Assembly (NCBI RefSeq): GCF_900100395.1
Contig: NZ_FNFB01000043.1
Span: forward strand, 1 to 37,797
Length of the DNA: 37,797 bases
Origin: Nonomuraea maritima
GTDB taxonomy: Bacteria > Actinomycetota > Actinomycetes > Streptosporangiales > Streptosporangiaceae
Reading direction: 5' to 3'
Position numbers and translations under genes: made by a program. Shown piece after piece: positions 23,378-32,478 of the stretch. Each line of letters starts with the position of its first letter. The first letter of the stretch is position 1. Under the pieces are notes generated by a model. It was not told where the DNA came from. It saw only the letters and a program-made list of their open reading frames with translations, and ran no database searches.

Positions 23378-24748
23378 CTACTGTGCGATCTTCACCATCT
23401 TGCGGTTGAGGAACTCGCCGATCCCCAGTTCGGCCAGCTCGCGGCCGAACCCGGAGTTCTTGACGCCCCCGAAGGGCAGGCTTGGCGAGTCGGCGAAGCA
23501 GGTATTGATGTACACCATGCCCGCTTCGATGCGGGCGGCCACCTGCTGGGCGTGGTCGACATCGGCGTCGAAGACGTAGCTGCCCAGCCCGAACCTGGTG
23601 GCGTTGGCCAGCCGGATCGCTTCGTCCTCACTGTCCACGACGTAGAAGGACAGCACAGGTCCGAAGGCTTCTTCGTGGTAGAGCGGGTTGTCCTCGGTGA
23701 TGTCGGTGATAATCGTCGGTTCGAGGTAGAAGCCGGGGCGGTCGACGCGGTTGCCGCCGTGGACGATGCGTGCACCCGCGTCCTTGGCTTCCTGGATCTG
23801 CCGGAGCAGTCCTTCCAGGGCGCGTTCGCTCGACAGAGGGCCGACCTGGGTGTCCTCGTCCTTGGGGTCGCCCACCTTGATCTCGGCGAAGCGGTCCTCG
23901 AGCGCGGCCAGCATCTGCTCGCCTCGTTCCTTGCCAACCACGATCACACGCTTGATGTTGACGCAGCCCTGGCCCGAGTTGTATGTGCGGCCCATGACGA
24001 CCTGCTCGACCGCGTGGTCCAGGGGCGCGCCTTCCAGGATCAGGGCCGGGTCGCTGCCGCCCAGTTCCAGGACAGCCTTCTTGAGGTTGCGGCCGGCGCG
24101 TTCGCCGACGGAGGTTCCGGCCCGCTCGCTACCGGTGAGGGTGACGCCGCGCACCCTGAAGTCGTCGACCAGCTTGGCGATCTGGTCGATACTGCAGAAG
24201 AGGTTTGTGTAGGCCCCTTCTGGCGCCCCCGCCTCCTCGAAGAGCCGGGCGAAGGCCAGGGCACACTGCGGGACGCTCTCGGCATGCTTCATCAGGACCA
24301 CGTTGCCCGCGACCAGCTGGGACGCGGCGACGCGGGCCAGCTGGTAGTAGGGGAAGTTCCACGGCTCGATCGCCAGGATGACGCCGATGGGTTCGCTGAT
24401 CAGCTTCGCGTCGGGCTCGCCGGGGAGTGACTGCTCGGCGAGGAACTTCTCTCCGTGCTCGGCGTAGTAGTCGAGGATGTCGGCGACGAGATCGACCTCG
24501 AAGTAGCCCAAGCGAGTGACCTTCCCCATTTCCAGGGTCAGGTACTCCACGTACTCGTCCCGCTTTTCTCGCAAGATCTCGGCGGCTCGGGCGACGATGC
24601 GGGCCCGCTCTGCGACCGGCCTGAATTTCCAGTCCTCGCGGTAGAGCCGGTCCGCGGTGTCCAGCCCCGCGAATACCTCATCATCCGACTGGAGCGGGAA
24701 GTCCTTCACGAGTTCGCCGGTGGCCGGGTTGATCGTCTGAAAGGTCAT
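23378..24748 (-). CDS. Aldehyde dehydrogenase (succinate-semialdehyde type)
   Basis: A 456-residue NAD(P)-dependent dehydrogenase. The ATG at 24748 (MTFQTINPATGE) is the standard family start; the longer upstream frame is the antisense of the GFA gene. Motifs: PWNFPYYQ near 129-136, GSERAG near 206, Glu228 in LELGGSDPALIL, catalytic Cys262 in NSGQGCVN. The compact length and LPFGGVKNSGFGRELA tail match the GabD-like subgroup that oxidises succinate semialdehyde and other short aldehydes. It lies in a leftward group MFS-GFA-ALDH, 67 bp after the GFA gene, facing the XRE/MmyB regulator. Confidence 0.92.
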   Translation of the reverse strand: MTFQTINPATGELVKDFPLQSDDEVFAGLDTADRLYREDWKFRPVAERARIVARAAEILREKRDEYVEYLTLEMGKVTRLGYFEVDLVADILDYYAEHGEKFLAEQSLPGEPDAKLISEPIGVILAIEPWNFPYYQLARVAASQLVAGNVVLMKHAESVPQCALAFARLFEEAGAPEGAYTNLFCSIDQIAKLVDDFRVRGVTLTGSERAGTSVGERAGRNLKKAVLELGGSDPALILEGAPLDHAVEQVVMGRTYNSGQGCVNIKRVIVVGKERGEQMLAALEDRFAEIKVGDPKDEDTQVGPLSSERALEGLLRQIQEAKDAGARIVHGGNRVDRPGFYLEPTIITDITEDNPLYHEEAFGPVLSFYVVDSEDEAIRLANATRFGLGSYVFDADVDHAQQVAARIEAGMVYINTCFADSPSLPFGGVKNSGFGRELAELGIGEFLNRKMVKIAQ

Positions 24749-24815
24749 GGTGTGCTCACTCTCGCCGGTGTGGTGGTACGGGTGCGTTGAACGGACCGAT
24801 GTCCTGGGTGCGCTG

Positions 24816-25271
24816 CTACTTCGCGTCGCCGTCGAACCGCGCCCGGTGCTTGGCCGGCTCGATCCAGTCCTGTGCGCGGCGCAGCCACACCTCGGCGGAC
24901 GGTTCCAGGCCGTTGGGATCATCGAGGGTGCCTGCCTTGACGATGACGAGATCGGGCCGTTCGTGCAGGACGGTAAGAATCGGAGTGCCGCATTCCCCGC
25001 AGAAGAGCCGGTCGCGCAGATTGCCGTTCTCGGCGCCGGTGGTCTGGTACGACTTGGGCGTGCCCTGGATGTCCAGGGCGTCGCGCGCGACCAGGACATT
25101 CACCGAGAATGCGGAACCGGTGTGGCGCTGGCAGTGGCCGCAGTGGCACACGACCACGGCCTCGGGTTCCGCGTCGAACCGGTAGCTGACCGAGCCGCAC
25201 AGGCAGTGTCCGGTACGCGTGCGGTGGCCGGGCGTCAGATCGGTGGTGATCATGCTTCGTGTCGCTTTCAT
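24816..25271 (-). CDS. GFA-family (CENP-V fold) zinc protein
   Basis: A 151-residue member of the family named for glutathione-dependent formaldehyde-activating enzyme. The zinc ligands are all present: Cys23 and Cys25 (HCLCGSV), Cys42, Cys44 and Cys47 (CHCGHC), Cys91 and Cys94 (CGEC). The ATG at 25253 (MITTDL) is an alternative start. Actinomycetes use mycothiol in place of glutathione, so the thiol partner, if any, would differ. Its place between an aldehyde dehydrogenase and an efflux pump suggests reactive-aldehyde handling; the catalytic role of this family is not well established. Confidence 0.9.
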   Translation of the reverse strand: MKATRSMITTDLTPGHRTRTGHCLCGSVSYRFDAEPEAVVVCHCGHCQRHTGSAFSVNVLVARDALDIQGTPKSYQTTGAENGNLRDRLFCGECGTPILTVLHERPDLVIVKAGTLDDPNGLEPSAEVWLRRAQDWIEPAKHRARFDGDAK

Positions 25272-25339
25272 TCGTATAACGGGATTTTTGACCCGTTAGT
25301 TGACCTTTGAGTACACCGCAGGTGCTGTGTATCGCGGCA

Positions 25340-26545
25340 TCAGCTGTTTGTGGGAAAGGCGTGCTTCTTGCCGCTGATGACGGTGGCGGCCGCGGCGATG
25401 AGCAGGAACAGGGCGGCCCAGGTGATCGAAGCGGTGCCCAGTCCGGCGATCAGCAGACCGCCGAGGAGGCTGCCGGCGGCGATGGAGGCGGAGAAGACCG
25501 TGATGGTGATCGACTGGGCGACGTCGGCAGCCTCCTGGGTGGCGTTGATCGCCGCGCCCACGAACAGACTCGGGGAGCTGCCGAACGCGAAGCCCCACGC
25601 GGCGACTGCGACGTAGACCAGGATCGGTTCCCCCGACACCATGCCCAGGATGAGCACGCTGGCTCCGAACACCACGGTGCTGGCCACCACGAGCGTGCGC
25701 AGGTGACGGTCGATGTGTGCGCCGACGACGAGCACACTGAGTACAGACGTGACACCGAAGGTGAACAGCACCCAGCCCGTCTGGCCTGACATCCCCAGGT
25801 GGGAGAGCAGGTCGGTGATGTAGGTGTAGAGAAGGTTGTGCGCGATCATGTACGTGGCCAGTGCGAACAGGATGGGCCACAGCCCGGGGATGGCCAGAAC
25901 CTGTGAAAGCCTGAACCGGGTCTCTGCCGGCTCTCCGGGCAGGTTCGGGACGGCCACCAGTACCCAGGCCATGGTGAGGGCTGTCACGGCGGCCGAGGCG
26001 TAGAAGGCAAGCTGCCAGCCGCCGAGGCTGCTCAGCAGCGTCCCCAACGGGATTCCGAGGGCCAGCCCGATCGGGGTGCCGGCCAGGGCGATGGCGATGG
26101 CGCGGCCCTGCCGTCCCTCCGGTGCGAGGCGGGCGGCGTAGCCGCCGAGCAGCGGCCAGATGAGTCCGGTCCCCAGACCCGCAACGAAGCGGAACACCAT
26201 GGTCAGCGTGTAGTCACTGGACAACGCGGTGAGCGCGTTCGAGACGACGACGACGGCCAGGGCGAGCTGCAGGACGTGCTTGCGCCGCCAGGTGGCCGTC
26301 GCCCGAGCCAGCGGGATGGCACCCAGGGCGGTGGCGAGCGCGTACAGCGTGACGGTCTGGCCGGTCAGGGAGACGCTGGTGCCCAGAGTGTGGCTCATCT
26401 CCGCCAGCAGACCGGCCGGCAGGCATTCGGTGAGGATGCTGATGAACCCGGCTAGGAAGAGGCCAAGCAGGGCCTTTACCGGGAGGCGATTCTGCCGCGC
26501 GGTCGCCGGGATCGGTGCTGGGATTGTCGTGCCTGTGTCGATCAT
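25340..26545 (-). CDS. MFS transporter (DHA1/AraJ-like)
   Basis: A 401-residue, 12-helix exporter. The opening FLAGFISILTECLPAGLLAE is the typical first helix of the sugar-efflux/chloramphenicol-resistance-like DHA1 group, and the motif C-like GTPIGLALGIPLG is in helix 5. It is the first gene of the leftward group and starts 195 bp from the divergent XRE/MmyB regulator. The substrate is unknown; efflux of a small toxic compound handled by the neighbouring dehydrogenase is a fair guess. Confidence 0.9.
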   Translation of the reverse strand: MIDTGTTIPAPIPATARQNRLPVKALLGLFLAGFISILTECLPAGLLAEMSHTLGTSVSLTGQTVTLYALATALGAIPLARATATWRRKHVLQLALAVVVVSNALTALSSDYTLTMVFRFVAGLGTGLIWPLLGGYAARLAPEGRQGRAIAIALAGTPIGLALGIPLGTLLSSLGGWQLAFYASAAVTALTMAWVLVAVPNLPGEPAETRFRLSQVLAIPGLWPILFALATYMIAHNLLYTYITDLLSHLGMSGQTGWVLFTFGVTSVLSVLVVGAHIDRHLRTLVVASTVVFGASVLILGMVSGEPILVYVAVAAWGFAFGSSPSLFVGAAINATQEAADVAQSITITVFSASIAAGSLLGGLLIAGLGTASITWAALFLLIAAAATVISGKKHAFPTNS

Positions 26546-26728
26546 GGTGTTGTTCCAGGGGTGGTATAGGGAGCCCTTCCGGGCGCGGGGGTGCCTGACG
26601 AGGGGCGAAGCCAGCGATCAGGACGATTCGAGGGTCCATCGAGCGCGCGGGAGTAACCAGACACCCATTTCGTCCACGTCTCATGGAGCTATCACTGACA
26701 GGGACAGGCTGAGCTGCATAAACCGGGC

Positions 26729-26740
26729 GATACTCGAAAC
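26729..26740 (+). promoter_or_regulatory. -10 box for a leaderless XRE message
   Basis: GATACT (26729-26734) is followed by six bases and then the ATG, with no purine-rich ribosome site. Transcription would start at or next to the A of the ATG. The -35 is not clear. The same spacing occurs before the related gene at 35791. Confidence 0.45.
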
Positions 26741-27703
26741 ATGGCAACCCACCACGCCGCCCATACCGGGGCTTCGGGGGCTGCGAAGCCGGCCCCGAAA
26801 CCCGGACCTCAGCAGCAGCCGCACGAGGACCTCGACCCACGCGCCGAACTGAGCGATTTTCTGCGAACCCGCCGTGATCGCCTCAAGCTGGCCGACGTCG
26901 GACTCACCGACTACAGCCGACGGCGCCGTGTCCCGGGCCTGCGACGCGAGGAACTGGCACAGCTCGCCGGAGTCTCCGCGGCGTACTACACGCGATTCGA
27001 ACAAGGGAACGCCCGCAACGTCTCACGCGAGGTGGTGGACGCGATTTCCCGCGTCCTCAGACTGTCCGACGCCGAGCACGCCCACCTCCTGCGCCTGGCC
27101 CAGCCCAAACGACGCCCGGAGAAGCACCTGGTCCCCCCACGCCAGCAAGTCAGACCCGAAGTACGGGAACTCCTGACAGCCATGGAAGGAGTCCCGGCCT
27201 ACGTGTGGGGCCGCCGATCCGATGTGCTGGCATGGAATCAGACCGCCTCCGCCGTCTTCGGGGACTGGACAGCCAGGGCCCCGCAGGACCGGAACTGGGC
27301 CAGGATTACTTTCTTCGACCCCGCATCCCGCAAGCTCTTCACCGATTGGGACACCAAGGCCCAGGACGTGGTGGGACAACTGCGACTGTGGGGGGGCCTG
27401 CACCCGGACGACACGCAGCTTGCGTCACTGATCGGCGAACTCTCCATGAAGAGCGAGGCTTTCCGCAAGCTGTGGGCCGCCCACGATGTCAAGAAGAAGA
27501 CTCACGGCACCATCCGTCTGACGCACCCGCTCGTGGGTCACCTGACCCTGCGCTACGAAACCCTCGCCCTCCCTGGCGACCAGGACCAGTTTATGAGCAC
27601 CTACCACGCCGAACCCGGATCGCCGTCTGAGGAGTCGTTGCGATTGCTGGCCAGTTGGGGAGCCGACGTAGTCCAGGACCGGTCCGCTGACACGTCACAC
27701 TGA
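26741..27703 (+). CDS. XRE/MmyB-family transcriptional regulator
   Basis: A 320-residue regulator. After a 35-residue Pro/Ala-rich leader comes the Cro/C1 helix-turn-helix (LSDFLRTRRDRL-like opening; PGLRREELAQLAGVSAAYYT, RFEQGNARNVS). Residues about 135-310 are the MmyB-like PAS-type ligand domain (PAYVWGRRSDVLAWN; HPLVGHLTLRYETLALPGD). The family usually controls an adjacent divergent oxidoreductase or transporter gene; here that is the MFS-GFA-ALDH group. The 36% size excess over the helix-turn-helix alone is normal for the family. Likely leaderless. A ligand cannot be named, though fatty-acid-like ligands are known for MmyB folds. Confidence 0.92.
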   Translation: MATHHAAHTGASGAAKPAPKPGPQQQPHEDLDPRAELSDFLRTRRDRLKLADVGLTDYSRRRRVPGLRREELAQLAGVSAAYYTRFEQGNARNVSREVVDAISRVLRLSDAEHAHLLRLAQPKRRPEKHLVPPRQQVRPEVRELLTAMEGVPAYVWGRRSDVLAWNQTASAVFGDWTARAPQDRNWARITFFDPASRKLFTDWDTKAQDVVGQLRLWGGLHPDDTQLASLIGELSMKSEAFRKLWAAHDVKKKTHGTIRLTHPLVGHLTLRYETLALPGDQDQFMSTYHAEPGSPSEESLRLLASWGADVVQDRSADTSH

Positions 27704-28009
27704 GCGTTCCGACGCCACCCGCGGATACCAAGCGGCCGGCGCCACGCCCAGCCGCTCCGCGACCGGGCCAAGGCCGCCGGCGGCGCCGAGGTCACATCGT
27801 CGGGCACGAACCCGAGCCACGGCAGCGTGCAGAGCGCAGTTGCTCCGGCTGCTCCTCGGAGAACATCTTCTCTGACAACGCACCACTCACCGTGCCGTAC
27901 CGGACAAAACCGGAACGAACGTAGCGGCAGTGATCACCAGCTCGCCTCCGGAGTCAAACTCCTCCATTGCCGCAGTTCGCTACTTCGTTGAAAATTTCTT
28001 CATTGCTAC
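27704..28009. other. Intergenic, no recognisable gene
   Basis: This 306-bp stretch separates the XRE/MmyB gene from the Tn3 relic. Short frames on both strands show no family I recognise. GC content drops sharply at 27955-28010, next to the candidate transposon end. Confidence 0.45.
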
Positions 28010-28047
28010 TGGGGGTGCCAGTAAGAAACGTGCTATGAGCCCCAAAC
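28010..28047 (+). repeat. Candidate left end of a Tn3-family element
   Basis: The sequence starts GGGGTGCCAGTAAGAAACGT and ends in a GC-rich inner part, 44 bp before the transposase relic reading in the same direction. Its first 12 bases match the internal end at 4861-4898 except for one. No partner end was found in the window. Confidence 0.35.
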
Positions 28048-28091
28048 GGTGTTGATCTTGTCGTGACTGGCCTGGTCAATGCTGGGCGGTC

Positions 28092-29475
28092 ATGAAACAC
28101 CCCCCGATGCACATCGACGAGCTGGTCGAGCACTGGACGATCCTGGACGAAGAGCGCGATCTCATCGCCGGGAAACGGGACGCCACGCGACTCGGCTTCG
28201 TGATCTTGCTGAAGTTCTACACGCCGCACGATCGGTTCCCGCGCGGTCGCTCGGAGCTGCCGGATGACGTGGTCCAGCATGTGGCCAAGCAGGTGCAGGT
28301 GCCGGCCTCAGAGCTCGGCTTCTACGAGTGGTCCGGCTCCACGATCGAGTACCACCGCAGCCAGATCCGCACCGCACCTGGGCTTTCGCACCTGCACGAC
28401 CGCGGACGCCACCAAGCTGGCTGGTTGGCTGGCCGAGAACATCGCGCACGCCGAGCGTCGGCCTGAGCGGGTGTGGGAGGAACTGCTCAAGCATCTGCAT
28501 GAGGAGCGGATCGAGCCGCCGACGCCGGGGCGGATCTCCCGGATGGTGGCCTCGGCCCTGCACAACGGAGGTCACCTGGTCGGTGCGGATCTGCTCCCGG
28601 TTGAGTCCCGAGATCACGCAGCGCATCTGCGCACTGGTCGGCCTCGACGCTGACCCCCCCACGGTGGCCGAGATGGCCCCTGTCGGCCAGGGCCCCACGA
28701 GCGAGAGGGCTGCCGAGGACGACGACGAGGACTTCGACGTGCTGGCGTTCATCAAGTCCGCGCCGGGCAACGTGAGCCTGGAGTCGATGATGACTGAGAT
28801 CCGCAAGCTGGCGGCGGTGCGCGCGATCGAGCTGCCGCCCGGCTTGTTCGCCGACGTGGCGCCCAAGGTGCTGGCCGCCTGGCGAGTTCGGGCGGCGGTG
28901 GAGGCGCCCTCGCACATGCGCACGCACCCGCGTGAGCTGACCGTCCTGCTGCTGGCGGCGCTGATGCAGGAGCGGGAGCGGGAGATCACCGACACACTGG
29001 CGGAATTGCTGATCGCTACGGTGCACCGGGATCAAGGCGCGAGCCGACAGCAAGATGACCAGGGAGCTGATCAACGCGTTCAAGCGGGTGACCGGCAAGG
29101 AGAACATCCTGTTCAAGGTCGCCGACGCCGCCCTCGGCCACCCCGACGAACCGGTCCGCCAGGTCATCTTCCCGGCCGTCACCGGCGGCGAGCAGACGCT
29201 CAAGGATCTGGTGCACGAGTTCAAGACCAAGGGCCCGGCCTGCCGCATCACGGTTCAGACCACGCTGCGCGCCTCCTACACCAACCACTACCGGCGCGGC
29301 CTGATCGCGCTGCTGGACACGCTGGAGTTCAAGAGCAACAACAATGCCTACCAGCCGGTGATCGAGGCGCTGGAGCTGATCCGCCGCTACGCCAAGGCGG
29401 GCAACACCACCTACTACCCGCGCGGCGAGGTGGTGCCCGAGCATCGCGGCACGGCCGGCGACTGGGCCGAACCAC
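28092..29475 (+). pseudogene. Tn3-family transposase, N-terminal half, frameshifted
   Basis: The DUF4158 opening is clear: IDELVEHWTILDEERDLI, TRLGFVILLKFYTPHDRFPR, ELGFYEWSGSTIEYH. Similarity then jumps frame near 28372 (HLGFRTCTTADATKLAGWLA), near 28580 (SPEITQRICALVGLD) and near 29030, where one extra base breaks TVHRIKARADSKMTREL. It continues through AFKRVTGKENILFKVADAAL and SNNNAYQPVIEALELIRRYA to GDWA near 29470, then stops matching. The catalytic DDE half is absent. At least three frameshifts make it non-functional. It abuts a truncated aldo/keto reductase. Confidence 0.85.
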
Positions 29476-29478
29476 GGG

Positions 29479-30204
29479 GGTAACTCACGGCGCTGGATCA
29501 TGACCGCGGTCGAGAACTCCCTGCGCCGCCTGCGGACCGACCACCTCGACCTCTACCAGATCCACCGCCCCGACCCGACGGTCGACGTGGAGGAGACGCT
29601 GTCCGCCCTGTCCGACCTGATCCACAGCGGCAAGGTACGCGCGATCGGGACGTCCACCTTCCCTGCCTCGGAGATCGTCGAGGCGCAGTGGGTCGCCGAG
29701 CGGCGCGGCCTCGATCGTTTCCATACCGAGCAGCCGCCGTACTCCATCGTCAACCGGAGCATCGAACGCGAGGTCCTGCCGATCGCTCAGCGCTACGGGA
29801 TGGGCACCCTGGTCTGGAGCCCGCTCGGCCAGGGCCTGCTCACCGGCCGCCACCGTAAGGGCGCGCAGACCGACACCCACCGGTCCGGCTATACGCCGCA
29901 GTACTTCAGCGACGAGCGCAAGCTCGAAGCGGTCGAACAACTCATCCCGCTCGCCGAGAAGGCCGGACTGCCGATGACCCACCCGGGCGTCACCTCGGCG
30001 ATCATCGGACCGCGCACGATGGAGCAGCTGGACGACCTGCTCGCCGGCGCGGACGTCACCCTGGACGACGAGATCCTCGACCGGATCGACGAGATCGCCC
30101 CGCCTGGCACCGACGCCGGCCCCAACCAGGCCGCCTACACCCCACCGGCCGTCTCGACCGTGAGCCTGCGTCGCCGGCCGGTCGCCGAGCGTTCCGCGGC
30201 CTGA
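29479..30204 (+). pseudogene. Aldo/keto reductase, 5'-truncated
   Basis: The frame begins inside the protein: GNSRRWIMTAVENSLRRLRT, DHLDLYQIHRPDP is the strand-4 region of AKR proteins, normally about 90 residues in. The N-terminal part with the catalytic Asp, Tyr and Lys is missing, replaced by Tn3 sequence. There is a second scar: AEKAGLPMTHPGVTSAIIGP lacks about 8-12 residues between MTH and HPGV. The rest, including the NADP-binding IIGPRTMEQLDDLLAG, is well kept. An ATG at 29500 could allow a 234-residue product, but it would lack the active site. Confidence 0.82.
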
Positions 30205-30412
30205 CGTGCGGGATCGGCCGACGGGTCGGCCGGCTGGGTATGGGCCATGACCAGCCCGCGATCACGCGGGCAAGACTCCACCGACGCCCGTACGACGAGC
30301 GCGCCGCTGCGTGAGCTGCGTCATAGAGCCAGAGGAGACCGACGTCTGGGTAGTTGGGCCGGGGTGAGCAGCGTGCGCTGCCTGTTTGAGCCGCGGTCCA
30401 CTTCCCGCAGGT

Positions 30413-31015
30413 CTACCGGTCGGCCGTGGGGGCGCTGAGCATAGCTGATTCGATGATCGCGTGCAGTTCCTCGCGGCTCGAACCATCGCGAGCCTGAATC
30501 GCCAACCCGTGAAGCACCGTGGTGAACAGGGCCGCCAGGGCGTCGAGGTTCGCGGTGGCCGGCACGTCGCCCGCCGCCACGCCGCGGCTCAGCCGTTGCA
30601 GGAAGAGCTCGCGCACGGCCTGCCGGCGCTCGGTCACGAAGGCGCTGACCTCTTCGTTGCGCGCGCTGCCTGCCGCTGCCGCGAGGACGACCATGCATCC
30701 GGGCGGCTGATCCGGATCGGTGAACGTGACGATGTTGGCCCGCAACATCGCGCGGATGCCCTCATAGGCCGTCGGCGCCTCTTCCAGGGCACGCTGCGCC
30801 GGGGCGCCCACCGTCGACCCGTACAATTCGACCGCCTGCCGGAACAGGCCTTCCTTACTGCCGAAGCAGCTGTACAGGCTGGGTGAGGCGATGCCCATGG
30901 CGGCGGTGAGGCGAGTCATCGATGCGCCGTCATAGCCGTGCGTCCAGAACACTTCCATTGCCTTCCGGAGCGCGACGTCTCGGTCGAAGCCGCGCGGTCT
31001 GCCCCGGTGCCCCAT
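30413..31015 (-). CDS. TetR-family regulator of the adjacent SDR
   Basis: A 200-residue regulator opening GHRGRPRGFDRDVALRKAME, typical of the subgroup that controls short-chain dehydrogenases. The recognition part is GIASPSLYSCFGSKEGLF at about residues 41-58, with a C-terminal ligand domain. It is divergent from the SDR at 31117, and the 101-bp space contains two related palindromes. Negative control of both genes, relieved by a substrate-like ligand, is the likely scheme. The 208-bp gap 30205-30412 downstream has no gene. Confidence 0.92.
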   Translation of the reverse strand: MGHRGRPRGFDRDVALRKAMEVFWTHGYDGASMTRLTAAMGIASPSLYSCFGSKEGLFRQAVELYGSTVGAPAQRALEEAPTAYEGIRAMLRANIVTFTDPDQPPGCMVVLAAAAGSARNEEVSAFVTERRQAVRELFLQRLSRGVAAGDVPATANLDALAALFTTVLHGLAIQARDGSSREELHAIIESAMLSAPTADR

Positions 31016-31029
31016 AAGCCTCCCTCATT

Positions 31030-31051
31030 TTTGTGTCGATCGTAACACAAA
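31030..31051. promoter_or_regulatory. TetR operator 1 (regulator side)
   Basis: TTTGTGT (31030-31036), eight bases CGATCGTA, ACACAAA (31045-31051). This is a 7+8+7 inverted repeat 14 bp from the TetR start. It shares TGTGTC(A/G)ATCG and the ACACA half with operator 2. Confidence 0.62.
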
Positions 31052-31080
31052 TATGTTGACGTGCCCTAATGTCGTGCGAT

Positions 31081-31106
31081 ATTTCTGTGTCAATCGACAC
31101 AGAAAT
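31081..31106. promoter_or_regulatory. TetR operator 2 (SDR side)
   Basis: ATTTCTGTGTC (31081-31091), AATC, GACACAGAAAT (31096-31106) is a perfect 11+4+11 palindrome. It ends where the GGGGGA ribosome site of the SDR begins, so bound repressor would sit in the leader or at the start point. Confidence 0.7.
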
Positions 31107-31116
31107 GGGGGATGGC

Positions 31117-31857
31117 ATGAACGATCTAGCAGGCAAGGTGGCGCTCGTCACGGGCGGCAGCCGGGGCATCGGGGCAGAGATCACTCGGACGCTGGCCAGG
31201 AACGGGGCGGCGGTCGGCTTCACGTACCACAGCGCGGCAGACCAAGCACATGGTGTGGAGAAGGACATCCAGGCGCTCGGCGGACGAGCCTTCGCGATCC
31301 AGGCCGACAGTGCCGATCCCGAGGGCGTGCAGGGCGCGATCGAGGCGACCGCTGTCGAGTTCGGCCGATTCGACATCCTGGTCAACAACGCGGGTGTGTT
31401 CCCGTCCGGCCCCTTGGAGCAGGTGACGATGGAGGACGTCGACCGCACTCTGAACATCCACATCCGGGCCGTGTTCGCCGCCGCGCAGACAGCGGCTCGG
31501 CACATGACCGACGGAGGCCGGATCATCAACATCGGCAGCTGCTTGACCGAACGGCTGCCTGGACCGGGAATGACGCTGTACGCGATGAGCAAGTCGGCGC
31601 TGACAGGCCTCACCAAGGGACTGGCCCGCGATCTCGGGCCGCGTGGCATCACCGCGGTGATCGTGGATCCCGGCCCGACCGATACCGACATGAACCCGGC
31701 CAACGGACCCGCAGCTGACTTTCTCCGCGGCTTCATCGCCCTCGGCCACTACGGACAAGCGCAGGACATCGCCGGCATGGTGGCCTACCTTGCCGGCCCC
31801 GGCGGTCGCCATATCACCGGCAACTCCATCCTGGTGGACGGCGGATTCGCCGCCTGA
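31117..31857 (+). CDS. Short-chain dehydrogenase (FabG-like SDR)
   Basis: A 246-residue classical SDR. The ATG at 31117 (MNDLAGKVALVTGG) has GGGGG upstream; the in-frame ATG at 31069 would read through the operator. Motifs: TGGSRGIG at about 12-19, NNAG near 90-93, catalytic Ser in NIGS, YAMSK (YxxxK) near 156-160, and GNSILVDGG at the C-terminus as in FabG-like enzymes. Reaction: NAD(P)H-linked reduction of a carbonyl or the reverse; substrate unknown. It is controlled by the divergent TetR through two operators, and no co-transcribed partner is intact. Confidence 0.92.
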   Translation: MNDLAGKVALVTGGSRGIGAEITRTLARNGAAVGFTYHSAADQAHGVEKDIQALGGRAFAIQADSADPEGVQGAIEATAVEFGRFDILVNNAGVFPSGPLEQVTMEDVDRTLNIHIRAVFAAAQTAARHMTDGGRIINIGSCLTERLPGPGMTLYAMSKSALTGLTKGLARDLGPRGITAVIVDPGPTDTDMNPANGPAADFLRGFIALGHYGQAQDIAGMVAYLAGPGGRHITGNSILVDGGFAA

Positions 31858-31989
31858 GTCGGAGCACGTTGGGCCGTGGTGGCCTGCCGCCTGCGGGGCC
31901 CGCTTGACATCAGCTCAGGCGGACTGCAGGCGTCCGGCTGAGACAACCGCACCACTGGCAATTCAGAGCGGGGCGTGACCGGTTCTTGG

Positions 31990-32275
31990 ATAACCTTCGT
32001 TATCTGGCAGACCGGGGACCAGCGCCGCGTACGAAGCGCCGGTGGCCATGGTCATGCCGACGATCACAGCGCCGACGCCGCCCACCACCAGCGCGGCGAC
32101 CAGCACCGCCGGATCCCGTACCGGGTGGCCCGCCTGCCTGCGGCCTGCGAGCCGACTGCGATGGCCGCCATCGGCACCAGGAACGCCAGCCCTGTGGCCA
32201 GCGCGTCGTAGCTGTGCACACCTTGGAAGTACACGGCCAAGAAGTACAGCAGGGTGCCGAAGGTGCCACGGGTGA
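31990..32275 (-). pseudogene. MFS drug transporter relic
   Basis: The minus strand reads RGTFGTLLYFLAVYFQGVHS, YDALATGLAFLVPMAAIAVG, SQAAGRRATRYG, then one base out of frame VLVAALVVGGVGAVIVGM and TGASYAALVPGL. This is a C-terminal-half helix pair of a DHA2-type efflux protein with a frameshift near 32110. Both ends are cut. In the 31858-32478 interval nothing else is recognisable. Confidence 0.62.
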
Positions 32276-32478
32276 TGTGTCATAGGTGACCGCTCATGAA
32301 ACGCCATCGGCAGGCGGGCGCGCCCTGGGGTACGACGTGGATCGCATTTTAGGATCGTTATCGTGGATATGGTCGGCGTTGAGGGTGCTCGCCAGTGCGA
32401 TAGGTCGAGCTGCCGCCGTGGCGTGCCGAAGACGGACCTGTCATCGGAGTCCTCCTGGAAGGGCGACCCGCAACGATG

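Noticed and set aside
27704..27886. Minus-strand frames after the XRE/MmyB gene (GLGPVAERLGVAPAAW)
   Set aside because: A brief helix-turn-helix-like look without any supporting flanking sequence; too short and too ambiguous to call.
16722..28060. Shared TTGATCTTGTCG near 16723 and 28050 as a possible common transposon end
   Set aside because: A 12-base match is expected many times by chance in this comparison, and the sequence on either side differs.
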